Source: Mycoplana rhizolycopersici (GTDB taxonomy: Bacteria; Pseudomonadota; Alphaproteobacteria; Rhizobiales; Rhizobiaceae). Taken from it: a DNA stretch of 64,000 bases. The notes under the pieces were generated by a model. It was not told the DNA's origin. It searched no databases and worked only from the letters and a program-made list of their open reading frames with translations. Below are positions 7,634 to 16,469 of this stretch, in pieces (positions within the stretch are counted from its first letter, which is position 1; each line of letters begins with the position of its first letter). The stretch is from contig NZ_JABXYK010000012.1 in the NCBI RefSeq assembly GCF_013378445.1, positions 1-64,000 of the forward strand, read 5' to 3'. Position numbers and translations under genes: made by a program.

Positions 7634-8896
7634 ATGTTAAACGCACCCACGAACATGTCTGGGCGGGAAAAAATCATCAGCGTCGGCAGGTTGGCAACTA
7701 GACATAAGTCAATTCGTAGACGGTTTGTTGGAAATATTTTTTCGGCAGTTGTCTTTTCTGCAATAGCAAGTAACGCTTCCTGGGCCCAAGGGGTGAGCGA
7801 CCCGGCCATGCAGTACAGCAAGGAAGCGATGCAGCAGGCATTGCAAACGAGGGAGCAGTACGATGTTCACGGACTGCGCTTCGATACCGGCAAGGCAACA
7901 TTGCAGCCGGGCGCCGAGCCACTGCTCGACGACATCGCGACCGCCCTCAAGAACTTCCCGGATTGGAGCTTGAGAATTGTCGGCCATACGGATGCGAGCG
8001 GCAGCGCGGAGATCAACGAAAGTCTTTCACTCGAGCGCGCCGACACGATCAAGGCAGCGCTGGCCGAGCGAGGGATCGAGCCTGACAGGCTGATGTCAGG
8101 GGGTGCCGGGCAGGATCGGCCGATCGCCAGCAACGACACAGAGGAAGGAAGAGCGCTCAATCGTCGCGTCGAACTCGTGCGGGTGACCAACTCGCCCGAA
8201 GCCAAGAAACTGCTGAAGGCCATGTCCGATTACCTGGCTGCCCAGACGGCTCTATCGTTCAGTTATGATTCCAATCTCCAGGTCGTCACCAATACTGAAC
8301 AAAAGCTCGGGCTGGCAAGTTCAGGCACCGTGATCCTCAGCCGGCCCGACAAGGTGCACACGACCCGTTCCGGCGGGTTTGTCGATACCGAGGCCCTGTT
8401 TGACGGCAAGACGCTCACGCTTCTGGGAAAGAGCGTCAACAAGTACACGCAGGTCGAGATGGCCGGCACGGTCGATCAACTGATAGACGAACTGAAGGAC
8501 AAGCATGGACTACCGTTACCGGCCGCAGATTTGCTGATGACTAACGTTTATGACGAGCTGATGCAGGGTGTGTACGATTCGAAGGACCTGGGAAGCGGCG
8601 TCATCAACGGTCATGAGTGCGATTCTCTTGCCTTCCGCAAGGACGATGTGGATTTCCAGATCTGGGTCGCCCACGGAGAACAACCATTCCCCTGCCGCTT
8701 GGCCATTACCTCCAGAGAGGTCAAGGGTGCTCCGGAGTACACGGTTCAGATCAGGGACTGGAAGTCCGGCGACGCGGTCATGCCGGGTGATTTCGCCTTC
8801 AAGAACCCGACGAATGCCGAAAAGATCGATGTGAACGACCTCAAGCAGAACCTCGGCGAACTGCCGGGGAACTTCGTCCTGGGAGATGAAAAATGA
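7634..8896 (+). CDS. Exported OmpA-like/DUF2092 fusion protein
   Basis: This 420-residue protein has a basic N-terminus and a hydrophobic segment ending in SNASWA (about residues 30-51), giving a signal peptide with likely cleavage after ASWA. Residues about 75-185 form an OmpA-type peptidoglycan-binding domain (LRFDTGKATLQPGAEPLLDD, IVGHTDASGSAEIN, LNRRVELV). Residues about 195-405 match DUF2092, a LolA-like fold predicted to act in the periplasm (MSDYLAAQTALSFSYDS, VDTEALFDGKTLTLL, FPCRLAITSREV). The fusion would tether a lipoprotein-carrier-like domain to the cell wall. It overlaps the next small gene by four bases (ATGA), so the two are co-translated. Function is inferred from domains only. 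Confidence 0.75.
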   Translation: MLNAPTNMSGREKIISVGRLATRHKSIRRRFVGNIFSAVVFSAIASNASWAQGVSDPAMQYSKEAMQQALQTREQYDVHGLRFDTGKATLQPGAEPLLDDIATALKNFPDWSLRIVGHTDASGSAEINESLSLERADTIKAALAERGIEPDRLMSGGAGQDRPIASNDTEEGRALNRRVELVRVTNSPEAKKLLKAMSDYLAAQTALSFSYDSNLQVVTNTEQKLGLASSGTVILSRPDKVHTTRSGGFVDTEALFDGKTLTLLGKSVNKYTQVEMAGTVDQLIDELKDKHGLPLPAADLLMTNVYDELMQGVYDSKDLGSGVINGHECDSLAFRKDDVDFQIWVAHGEQPFPCRLAITSREVKGAPEYTVQIRDWKSGDAVMPGDFAFKNPTNAEKIDVNDLKQNLGELPGNFVLGDEK

Positions 8897-9105
8897 GCTT
8901 CTACAAACGCACGGGAATCATCTCGCTTGCTTTGGCGGCTGTGCTTTGCATCGGCGACCTTGCGAGCGACGCGCCAAGGATATCGATCCCCAGCTTCGTC
9001 TCTCCTGCCGTTGCCGAAGTCGGCCGACCGCTGACGCCGGTCAGCGTGGCCGGTGTCGCCCGACGGACGACACGGCGTTGTGCCGCCGGTGTCTACAATT
9101 GCTAG
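8893..9105 (+). CDS. Small exported protein coupled to the DUF2092 gene
   Basis: A 70-residue product starts at an ATG overlapping the stop of the OmpA-DUF2092 gene (ATGA). It has a short basic N-terminus, a hydrophobic helix (ISLALAAVLCIGDL) and a possible cleavage near AVA at residues 39-41. The remaining mature tail is about 29 residues and ends in GVYNC, with two cysteines. Small exported partners commonly sit next to DUF2092 genes, but no function is known. The tight coupling supports a real gene acting with its neighbour in the periplasm. Confidence 0.6.
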   Translation: MSFYKRTGIISLALAAVLCIGDLASDAPRISIPSFVSPAVAEVGRPLTPVSVAGVARRTTRRCAAGVYNC

Positions 9106-9857
9106 GCAATGCGAGCGGTAACCTCTCCAACGGCCGCATGTCCGAGCCGTGGACCTTCACCGGTGGGCCGATGACCAGTGAATGGGCAGTGGCGCGAACG
9201 GATCCAGACCAAGGGGTAGTGTGATTTCCACCCGTCGCTGTCCCACGTTGAATTCGCCGTCGGATACGAGTTGGGGCAGCGGCAACCTCAATTCGGTGCG
9301 CCGTCTGCGTTGGTCTCGGGTCCCGTTTTCGAGTGCGATCGACGATCCGCAAGATCGTCGCATCCCCTTTTGCTAAGAGCGTATGGCGCTGATGAGCGCT
9401 GCAGCGGCCGTAGTGGCCTCCTGCTGCCACGGCCGTGATGCGTATCCCAATCGACCGTCGCCAGTTTTGGCATGTCGATCCTCAACATGCGTCCGATCGG
9501 TCGCGCGACGACGGACGGCCACGCCATCGTCCGCAAACCAAGCCTGGATGAATTGCCGCCACCCTCCGTCATGATCCTTGATTCGCACGGAGGTTCGAAA
9601 CCGCTGTTCGTCCGCCTCTTCATCGGAGATCTTTATACAATTTTTCCGAGAGGTGGGACCTTCGCGCTTCTCGGTGACCACAAGGGAACCGCGAGAACTC
9701 GCTTCTCTGGGGATGATGGGCCTGCACGCCTTGGGGCGCTGGCCGTGAGATCATTTAAGGCGGGAAGCCACAGGCCGGCCGGTGGCCGGCTTGTGCTCCC
9801 GTGAGGTGCTTCCTATGGTGGTGGCCTTACGGGCGTTGCCGCTGAGGAGGAGATCAG
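9106..9857. other. Intergenic stretch without a convincing gene
   Basis: About 750 bases separate the small exported gene from the sigma-54 regulator. The short frames on both strands lack domain-like sequence and ribosome sites. A GC-rich imperfect inverted repeat lies near 9769-9799 without a following T run. GAGGAGGAG at 9844-9852 is the ribosome site for the GTG start at 9858. This spacer may mark the junction between the accessory left block and the catabolic region. Confidence 0.4.
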
Positions 9858-11249
9858 GTGCCAAGTGAAGCCGCACGCATTGTGCGCGATACGTCTGCCG
9901 ATCCGGAATTTGGCCCTTGGCTGCTTCAAGCCTCCATTCTCGTCGTCGATGACGAGCCAGGGATGCGAAACTTTCTGCTGCGCACGCTCGGGCCGCGCTG
10001 CAAGCACCTGGAATTGGCAGCCGATACCGAAGAAGCCTCGCGCAAGCTCGACCAGCATCATTTCGACGTGGTGATCCTCGACAATATCATGCCGAAGAAG
10101 AACGGCGTGGAGTGGCTCGCCGAACAGCGCGCCATCGGTTTCTTTGCTGACGCCATCCTGATGACGGCCTATGCAGACCTCGAAACCGCCATCCAGGCGC
10201 TGCGGGCCGGTGCCGTCGACTTCATCCTGAAGCCCTTCCGCTCCAATCAGTTGCTGAATGCCGTGGCACGTTGCCTCGACCGAATCCGCCTGCAGCGCGA
10301 AAACTATGTGCTGCGCTACGAGTTGAAGGCGACGTCCGACCACATCCTGCTACGCGACCGGCTGATCGGTGAATCAGCCGCCATTGCCGGGGTGCGGGAG
10401 ACGATTGCCCGGGTTGCGCCGCTGCCGACGTCGGTCCTGCTCACCGGCCAGTCGGGCACGGGCAAGGAGGTGGCGGCGCGTTCGCTGCATTCCCTGTCCG
10501 AGCGGGCGGCAAAGCCTTTCGTGCCAATCAATTGCGGAGCGATCCCGCCCGATATGATCGAAAGCGAGCTTTTCGGGCATCTGAAGGGCGCCTTCACCGG
10601 CGCGGAGCGCGCACGCGAAGGCCTTTTCCTGCATGCGCAGGGCGGCACCCTTTTCCTGGACGAGATAAGCGAAATGCCGCTTGCGACGCAGAGCAAGCTG
10701 CTGCGTGTGCTGGAGGACCGAAAAGTGCGTCCCGTCGGTTCGGAACGCGAGGTTCCGGTCGACCTGCGCTTCGTCTTTGCCACCAATGCGGAATTGGAAA
10801 AAGAGGTTCAGGCGGGCCGCTTCCGCGCGGACCTCTTCTTCCGCATCAATGTCATGCAGATCCATCTTCCGCCGCTGAAGGCGCGCGATGGCGATGCAAT
10901 CGAGCTTGCGACGCTGTTCATGAAAAAGCTCTCCGCCCAGCTCGGCATGCCCGCCGTGCCGATCGACGCGTCGGCCAGGCAGGCACTCGCCACCTACGAC
11001 TGGCCCGGCAACGTGCGGGAACTGCGCAACCTGATCGAGCGTACACTGATCCTCGGCCGGTTCCCCGAAGGGCTGGGATCGGGCACGGCTGCGCCGGCGC
11101 CCGGCGAGGGCGGAGCGCTGGCCGATGTGGAACGGCGCCACATTCTCTCCGTGCTCGCCGATTGCAACGGCCAGCGCGAGGAGGCGGCCCGGCGGCTTGG
11201 CATTTCGCGCAAGACCATCGACCGCAAGCTGGCCGCCTGGGATGGTTGA
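9858..11249 (+). CDS. Sigma-54-dependent response regulator, NtrC/DctD class
   Basis: The 463-residue protein has a receiver domain (about residues 25-140, phospho-acceptor D75 in VVILDNIMP) and an AAA+ central domain. The latter carries Walker A GQSGTGK at 197-203, the sigma-54 contact loop GAFTGA at 244-249 and Walker B GGTLFLDEI. A Fis-type helix-turn-helix lies at the C-terminus (EEAARRLGISRKTIDRKL). It activates sigma-54 RNA polymerase after phosphorylation. Translation begins at a GTG preceded by GAGGAGGAG. Its gene overlaps the sensor kinase gene by eight bases, and a consensus sigma-54 promoter lies just past that kinase, so the OFA transporter gene is the obvious target. Confidence 0.93.
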   Translation: MPSEAARIVRDTSADPEFGPWLLQASILVVDDEPGMRNFLLRTLGPRCKHLELAADTEEASRKLDQHHFDVVILDNIMPKKNGVEWLAEQRAIGFFADAILMTAYADLETAIQALRAGAVDFILKPFRSNQLLNAVARCLDRIRLQRENYVLRYELKATSDHILLRDRLIGESAAIAGVRETIARVAPLPTSVLLTGQSGTGKEVAARSLHSLSERAAKPFVPINCGAIPPDMIESELFGHLKGAFTGAERAREGLFLHAQGGTLFLDEISEMPLATQSKLLRVLEDRKVRPVGSEREVPVDLRFVFATNAELEKEVQAGRFRADLFFRINVMQIHLPPLKARDGDAIELATLFMKKLSAQLGMPAVPIDASARQALATYDWPGNVRELRNLIERTLILGRFPEGLGSGTAAPAPGEGGALADVERRHILSVLADCNGQREEAARRLGISRKTIDRKLAAWDG

Positions 11250-13257
11250 AGGCAGATCCAAAGACGCGTTCCGGCCGGCGCGCTCCGTGCGCTACCGGTT
11301 GCTCGCTATCGCCCTTCTGCCCATGCTCGTGGTGCTGCCGCTGTTGCTCGGCGTCACGGTCTATCGCTGGAACGAAAAGTTCGATGCGACGCTGATTTCC
11401 AAGGTCAACGGCGACCTCACCATCGCCCATCAGTATCTCGCCCACATTCTCGAAAATACGGGCGAGCACGTCACCGCGCTCGGGGCTTCCGCCCGCTTCC
11501 GGGATGCGGCCGGCGACGTCGCAGCACTACGGGGTCTCCTGAAAGAGGCACGCGCGCGATTGGAACTCGATTTCCTCTATGTGATGGCGCCCGATGGCCG
11601 GCTCGTTGTGTCCGTCACCTCCGAGACCGCCGATGCGCTCCGCACCGACTGGCCCGTCATCCGCGATGTGCTTACGGGCAAGGCCGCAACGGGCATAGAC
11701 ATCTTCGACAACGCCGATCTCGAGAGACTCTCGCCGGACCTTGCCGCCCGCGCGCGGCTGCCGCTCGTTCAGACGCCGAATGCGGTGCCGACCGACCGTA
11801 CGGAGGAGACGCGCGGCATGGTCGTGCAGAGCGCCAGCCCCGTCACGCTTGGCGAGGGGCGGGCGGGAGTGATCGTCGGCGGTATCCTGCTCAATCAGAA
11901 CCTCGTCTTCATCGATACGATCAACGACCTCGTCTATCGCGAGGCGAGCCTGCCGGAAGGCAGCCAGGGCACAGCAACGCTCTTCCTCGATGACGTGCGC
12001 ATCAGCACGAATGTGCGCCTGTTCGAGGGGCGCCGCGCGCTCGGCACCCGTGTCTCCTCGGCCGTACGTTCGGCGGTGCTGGGGGAGGGGCGCACCTGGC
12101 TCGACAGCGCCTTCGTCGTCAATGACTGGTATGTTTCCGCCTACGAGCCGATCATCGACAGTTTCGGCAGGCGCGTGGGCATGCTCTATGTGGGCTTTCT
12201 CGAGGCGCCGTTTACGGCGGCAAAATACCGGACGGCGTTGACCATTGCCGTGGTTTTCCTCGCGATCACGGCGGCGAGCGTACCGATTTTCCTGCGCTGG
12301 GCGCGCGGCATTTTCGAACCGTTGGAGCGCGTTGACGCGACCATTGCCAAGGTCGAGGGCGGCGATCTTTCGGCGCGGACCGGTCCCGTCGACAGCCAGG
12401 ACGAGATCGGCCGCGTCGCCGTGCATCTCGACGACCTGCTCGGCCAGCTCGAACAGAACGACCAGGAGCTGCGTCGCTGGAACGAGGAGCTGAACGCGCG
12501 TGTCGACGAGCGTACCCGTGAATTGAAGCTTGCCAATCGGCAGCTCGAAGCGACCACCAAGCAGCTCATCCTGTCCGAAAAGCTTGCTGCCATTGGCGAG
12601 ATCACCGCAGGCGTCGCGCACGAGATCAACAATCCGATCGCTGTCATGCAAGGCAACCTGGAGGTCGTGCGGGCGATCGTCGGCGAAAAGGCCGAGCTTG
12701 CGAAGGTCGAATTCCGGCTTCTCGACGAGCAGATCCAGCGCATCAGCCAGATCGTGACCAAGCTCCTGCAATTCGCAAAGCCGGAGGAATTTGCCGGTTT
12801 CGCCGGTCGCCACGCGCCCGGCATGGCGGTGGCGGACTGCATGCCGCTGGTCCAGCATTTGCTGGCCAAGGCCACGATCGACGTGCAGCTGGAAAATACG
12901 GCCGAACGACTGGTGCTGATGAACCGCACCGAACTCCAGCAGGTCGTCGTCAATCTCGTGGTCAACGCCATCCATGCCATGCCCGACGGCGGCAGGCTGA
13001 CCATTGCGACGCGGGATGGCGAGCGCAGCGGGCGGAGCGGGGTCGAGATCGTCGTCAGCGATACGGGCGTGGGCATGGCTGCGGACGTGGTCGCAAAGGT
13101 CTTCGACCCGTTCTTCACGACCAAGCGTCAGGAAGGGACGGGCCTCGGCCTGTCGATCAGCCAGACCCTGGTGACGCGACAGGGCGGCGCAATCTCCGCC
13201 ACAAGCTCGCCCGGCAGGGGCGCGAGCTTCACTATCTGGCTGCCGGAAGCAGCCTGA
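11242..13257 (+). CDS. Membrane sensor histidine kinase partner of the NtrC-class regulator
   Basis: 671 residues. A first membrane helix (about 17-40) and a second (about 330-355) flank a periplasmic sensing region of roughly 290 residues that looks like a Cache domain (LDFLYVMAPDGRLVVSV). A HAMP segment and a coiled coil follow. The HisKA box EITAGVAHEINNPI has the phospho-acceptor H460, and the ATPase domain shows N, G1 (DTGVGM) and G2 (GTGLGLSIS) boxes. It should sense an extracellular ligand, likely the anion carried by the downstream transporter, and phosphorylate the overlapping regulator. The start at 11242 overlaps the regulator stop (ATGGTTGA). Confidence 0.92.
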   Translation: MVEGRSKDAFRPARSVRYRLLAIALLPMLVVLPLLLGVTVYRWNEKFDATLISKVNGDLTIAHQYLAHILENTGEHVTALGASARFRDAAGDVAALRGLLKEARARLELDFLYVMAPDGRLVVSVTSETADALRTDWPVIRDVLTGKAATGIDIFDNADLERLSPDLAARARLPLVQTPNAVPTDRTEETRGMVVQSASPVTLGEGRAGVIVGGILLNQNLVFIDTINDLVYREASLPEGSQGTATLFLDDVRISTNVRLFEGRRALGTRVSSAVRSAVLGEGRTWLDSAFVVNDWYVSAYEPIIDSFGRRVGMLYVGFLEAPFTAAKYRTALTIAVVFLAITAASVPIFLRWARGIFEPLERVDATIAKVEGGDLSARTGPVDSQDEIGRVAVHLDDLLGQLEQNDQELRRWNEELNARVDERTRELKLANRQLEATTKQLILSEKLAAIGEITAGVAHEINNPIAVMQGNLEVVRAIVGEKAELAKVEFRLLDEQIQRISQIVTKLLQFAKPEEFAGFAGRHAPGMAVADCMPLVQHLLAKATIDVQLENTAERLVLMNRTELQQVVVNLVVNAIHAMPDGGRLTIATRDGERSGRSGVEIVVSDTGVGMAADVVAKVFDPFFTTKRQEGTGLGLSISQTLVTRQGGAISATSSPGRGASFTIWLPEAA

Positions 13258-13296
13258 CCGGACATTTTGTCCCCTGGATGCGGACAAAATGTCCGG
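13258..13296 (+). promoter_or_regulatory. Tandem nested palindromes, likely activator binding site (UAS)
   Basis: Two 15-base arms, at 13258-13272 and 13282-13296, form a perfect inverted repeat with a nine-base spacer. Each arm itself contains GGACA-N3-TGTCC, so the region holds two dyad sites with centres 24 bases apart. It begins immediately after the kinase stop and ends 50 bases before the -24 element at 13347, a plausible distance for an enhancer bound by the NtrC-class regulator. It could also fold in RNA as a hairpin after the kinase gene. Confidence 0.7.
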
Positions 13297-13346
13297 ACTG
13301 ACCTGCATCTTTCGCGGAAACCCATGATTCCTCGCAGGTTTTTTCC

Positions 13347-13362
13347 TGGCACGCACCTTGCA
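13347..13362 (+). promoter_or_regulatory. Sigma-54 (-24/-12) promoter
   Basis: TGGCACGCACCTTGCA matches the sigma-54 consensus TGGCACG-N4-TTGCW at every defined position. It faces the OFA transporter gene, whose ATG is 132 bases downstream. The expected transcription start is near 13373. An activator-type dyad array lies just upstream and an NtrC-class regulator is encoded two genes before. Confidence 0.92.
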
Positions 13363-13494
13363 AAGCAGGTCGCGGGGGCGGTGCCTGCTGCTTGCACGGA
13401 GGATGCAGGCGATGCGGACACCTAAGGGCGATCCTGCCCGCCTTTCCATAACGAAATCTTCGCATCCGAGGGGGTGCGCGGCGGAGGAGACCCA

Positions 13495-15147
13495 ATGACT
13501 GCATCAACCGAGACCTATGCCGGTTCCCAATCCGGCGGCATCCTCGACCGGGAGCGCATCATCGCCAAGCCCGGCTTCAACCGCTGGCTGGTTCCGCCGG
13601 CAGCGCTCGCCATCCATCTTTGTATCGGCATGGCCTACGGCTTCAGCGTGTTCTGGCTACCGCTTTCCAACGCGCTCGGAGCCGATCAGGCCGCGACCTG
13701 TGCCGACATGTCGCTCGTGTCCGCGCTGTTTACGACGAACTGCAACTGGCGCGTCTCGGACCTCGGCTGGATATACACGCTGTTCTTCGTCCTGCTCGGC
13801 TCGTCTGCCGCCATATGGGGCGGCTGGCTGGAGCGGGCCGGCCCCCGCAAGGCCGGCGTCGTCTCGGCCGTCTGTTGGTGCGGCGGCATCGCGGTTGCGG
13901 CACTCGGCGTCCTGAGCCACCAGCTCTGGCTGATGTGGCTCGGTGCCGGCGTTATCGGCGGCGTGGGCCTTGGCCTCGGCTATATCTCGCCGGTCTCGAC
14001 GCTGATCAAATGGTTCCCGGACCGCCGCGGCATGGCGACCGGCATGGCGATCATGGGCTTCGGCGGTGGCGCGATGATCGGCGCCCCGCTCGCCGACATG
14101 TTGATGAACAGCTTCAAGGGTCCGGATTCCGTTGGTGTGTGGCAGACCTTCCTTGTCATGGCGGCGATCTATTTCGTCTTCATGATGGGCGGTGCCTTCG
14201 GCTACCGCATTCCGCCGGCCGGCTGGCGCCCGGAGGGCTGGACACCGCCGTCGAATACCAAATCGGCGATGATTACCGCCCACCATGTCCACCTGCGCGA
14301 TGCTCACAAGACCAAGCAGTTCTGGTTGATCTGGGCGGTGCTCTGCCTCAACGTTTCGGCAGGTATCGGGGTTATCGGCATGGCGTCGCCCATGCTGCAG
14401 GAAATCTTCGGCGGCCGGCTCATCGGGCAGCCTGAATTGACCTTCACCGAGCTCAACGCGGACCAGAAGGCCGCGATTGCGGCGATCGCGGCGGGCTTTG
14501 CCGGCCTGCTTTCGCTCTTCAACATTGGCGGGCGCTTCTTCTGGGCATCGCTCTCCGACAGGCTCGGCCGCAAGAACACCTACTATACCTTCTTCGTTCT
14601 CGGCATCGTGCTCTATGCGCTGGCTCCGACGGCGGCACACCTGGGCAGCCAGGTTCTGTTCGTCGGCATTTTCTGCATCATCCTGTCGATGTACGGTGGG
14701 GGCTTTGCAACAATCCCGGCCTATCTGGCCGACATCTTCGGCACGCAGTTCGTGGGCGCCATCCACGGCCGGCTGCTGACGGCCTGGGCGACGGCCGGGA
14801 TCATCGGCCCGGTCGTGGTGAACTATATCCGGGAGTTCCAGATTTCCGCCGGCATTCCGCGCGACCAGGTGTATGACTTCACCATGTACATTCTCGCCGG
14901 CATGCTGGCGCTGGGCCTTGTGGCCAACGCGCTGGTACGGCCGCTCTCGGAAAAATGGTACATGAAACCGGAAGAAGTCGCCGCCCTTCAGGCAAAGTCC
15001 GCAGCCGCACAGGCAGGCCCCACGGGCTCCTTCGGCATCGGCAAGGGCGGGCTTGACGGTCAGGCTGCACTTGCGTGGGCCGTCGTCGGCATTCCGATCC
15101 TCTGGGGCGTATGGATCACGCTGCAGAAGACGGCCGCGTTGTTCTGA
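13495..15147 (+). CDS. OFA-family MFS anion transporter (oxalate/formate antiporter-like)
   Basis: A 550-residue inner membrane protein with about 12-14 hydrophobic helices, belonging to the OFA branch of the major facilitator superfamily. It shows GIAYGFSVF-like (GMAYGFSVFWLPLSNAL) helix 1, a WIYTLFFVLLGSSAA segment and the loop WFPDRRGMATGMAIMGFGGG typical of this branch. Members exchange oxalate/formate or carry monocarboxylates, so an organic anion is the likely substrate. The ATG at 13495 follows GGAGGAGA. It stands alone after a sigma-54 promoter and ends before a strong hairpin, so it is a single-gene unit controlled by the two upstream genes. The insert after helix 2 (ADQAATCADMSLVSALFTTN) with a cysteine is a feature of many proteobacterial OFA members. 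Confidence 0.9.
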   Translation: MTASTETYAGSQSGGILDRERIIAKPGFNRWLVPPAALAIHLCIGMAYGFSVFWLPLSNALGADQAATCADMSLVSALFTTNCNWRVSDLGWIYTLFFVLLGSSAAIWGGWLERAGPRKAGVVSAVCWCGGIAVAALGVLSHQLWLMWLGAGVIGGVGLGLGYISPVSTLIKWFPDRRGMATGMAIMGFGGGAMIGAPLADMLMNSFKGPDSVGVWQTFLVMAAIYFVFMMGGAFGYRIPPAGWRPEGWTPPSNTKSAMITAHHVHLRDAHKTKQFWLIWAVLCLNVSAGIGVIGMASPMLQEIFGGRLIGQPELTFTELNADQKAAIAAIAAGFAGLLSLFNIGGRFFWASLSDRLGRKNTYYTFFVLGIVLYALAPTAAHLGSQVLFVGIFCIILSMYGGGFATIPAYLADIFGTQFVGAIHGRLLTAWATAGIIGPVVVNYIREFQISAGIPRDQVYDFTMYILAGMLALGLVANALVRPLSEKWYMKPEEVAALQAKSAAAQAGPTGSFGIGKGGLDGQAALAWAVVGIPILWGVWITLQKTAALF

Positions 15148-15172
15148 CGCGATCGAGACGAAGGCATTTCGG

Positions 15173-15197
15173 GAGCCCCGGCCAATGGCCGGGGCTC
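15173..15197. terminator. Bidirectional intrinsic terminator
   Basis: An 11-base perfect stem (GAGCCCCGGCC / GGCCGGGGCTC) with an AAT loop is followed by TTTGC on the plus strand. It lies between the converging OFA transporter and rpiB genes and probably stops both transcripts. Confidence 0.8.
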
Positions 15198-15223
15198 TTT
15201 GCTTCGCTAAGCGAGGGAGCTGC

Positions 15224-15685
15224 TTATTTTGCTGCAGCGTTGTACTTGGCATCCACCTCGTTGATCGCCTTGACGTTGCCGGCAGAGCGGCCGTTTTCGT
15301 CGAAGGTCTGCGCGAGGTAGGCGTCGGCAATGGCCTTGGCGAGTTCGGGGCCGATGACGCGGGAGCCCATGGTGATGATCTGGGCGTTGTTGGAAAGGGC
15401 GGCGCGCTCGGCAGAATAGGTGTCGTGCGTCAGCGCGGCGCGGATGCCGGGCACCTTGTTGGCGGAGATGCAGACGCCGATGCCGGTGCCGCAGACGAGG
15501 ATGGCGCGGTCGTATTCGCCGGCGATGACGGCGGAGCCGACACGGTCGGAGATATTGGCATAGAATGCGTCCGGGCCGGCATCGGTGCGCGAGACTTCGT
15601 GCACGTCATGGCGGTCCTTGAGGTAATCGGCGAGAACTTTTGCGAGGCCTTCGCCCGCGCTGTCACCGGCTATTGCGAGTTTCAT
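15224..15685 (-). CDS. rpiB: RpiB-type isomerase of erythritol catabolism
   Basis: A 153-residue RpiB/LacAB-family sugar-phosphate isomerase ([22 protein letters not shown] carries the catalytic cysteine region). In the rhizobial and Brucella erythritol pathway the RpiB homologue (also called EryI) interconverts D-erythrulose 4-phosphate and D-erythrose 4-phosphate, feeding the pentose phosphate pathway. The ATG at 15685 follows AGGAGA. It is the last gene of the tpiB-linked run, 13 bases after tpiB. The [10 protein letters not shown] phosphate-binding segment is intact. Confidence 0.88.
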   Translation of the reverse strand: MKLAIAGDSAGEGLAKVLADYLKDRHDVHEVSRTDAGPDAFYANISDRVGSAVIAGEYDRAILVCGTGIGVCISANKVPGIRAALTHDTYSAERAALSNNAQIITMGSRVIGPELAKAIADAYLAQTFDENGRSAGNVKAINEVDAKYNAAAK

Positions 15686-15698
15686 GAGAGATCTCCTT

Positions 15699-16469
15699 TC
15701 AGATCGTTGCGGCGCAACGCGCCAGAATGTCGAGATAGCCTTCAACCTTCCAGGCTGAGCGGCCGATGAAGAGCCCGTCTATGTTCGGGCAGGCGATCAG
15801 TTCCTCGCAGTTCTGCGGGTTTACCGAACCGCCGTAGAGGCAGGGAATGCGGCGGCCGAGCACATCTTCCGCCACCTTGGCGATCTCGGCATGGCGCGCG
15901 TCCGCATAGTCGGCAGTCGCCGGGATGCCCTTTTCGCCGATCGCCCAGACGGGTTCGTAGGCGAGCAGGATCTCTGCCTGCTTCTGGGTGCCCTCAAGCT
16001 TGGCGAGCGCACCGCGCACCTGCCTGGCCAGCACCTCGGTTGCGTTGCCGCTTTCGCGGTCGGCAAGCGTTTCGCCGATGCAGATCAGCGGCACGAGGCC
16101 GTGGCGCACGGCCGCTTCCGTCTTGAGCCCGACCGTCTCGTCGGTTTCGCCGAAATGCTCGCGGCGTTCGGAATGGCCAAGCTCGACGAGATCGAGATTG
16201 CAATCCTTCAGCATGACCGGGGAGACCTCGCCGGTCCAGGCGCCTTCGTCGGCCCAATGCATGTTCTGTGCGCCGACCTTGACAGAGGTGGCCGACAGCA
16301 TCGCCTTGACTTCGCGCACGGCGGTAAACGGGGGGATGACGAAGCGCTGAATGCGAGTGTCGCGGCCGCCGTCGGCCGCTTTCAGGCCTTCGGCGAAGAC
16401 CTTCGCCTCCGCCAGCGTCTTGTTCATCTTCCAGCTCGTACCGACCCAGAACGTCCGGCTTTGGTTCAT
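15699..16469 (-). CDS. tpiB: TpiB, triosephosphate isomerase homologue of erythritol catabolism
   Basis: A 256-residue TIM-barrel isomerase. Visible features are the N-terminal GTSWKMNKT with the catalytic Lys region, the GHSERR segment with the electrophilic His, [10 protein letters not shown] with the catalytic Glu and the phosphate loop YGGSVNPQN. In erythritol loci this paralogue (EryH) isomerises L-erythrulose 1-phosphate to D-erythrulose 4-phosphate rather than serving glycolysis. The ATG at 16469 follows GGAGA and overlaps the eryR stop by four bases (ATGA), so eryR and tpiB are translationally coupled. The locus context, rather than the sequence, sets the substrate. Confidence 0.9.
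   Translation of the reverse strand: MNQSRTFWVGTSWKMNKTLAEAKVFAEGLKAADGGRDTRIQRFVIPPFTAVREVKAMLSATSVKVGAQNMHWADEGAWTGEVSPVMLKDCNLDLVELGHSERREHFGETDETVGLKTEAAVRHGLVPLICIGETLADRESGNATEVLARQVRGALAKLEGTQKQAEILLAYEPVWAIGEKGIPATADYADARHAEIAKVAEDVLGRRIPCLYGGSVNPQNCEELIACPNIDGLFIGRSAWKVEGYLDILARCAATI

Noticed and set aside
9769-9799. GC-rich inverted repeat considered as a terminator
   Set aside because: The arms pair imperfectly and no T run follows, so I do not list it as a terminator.
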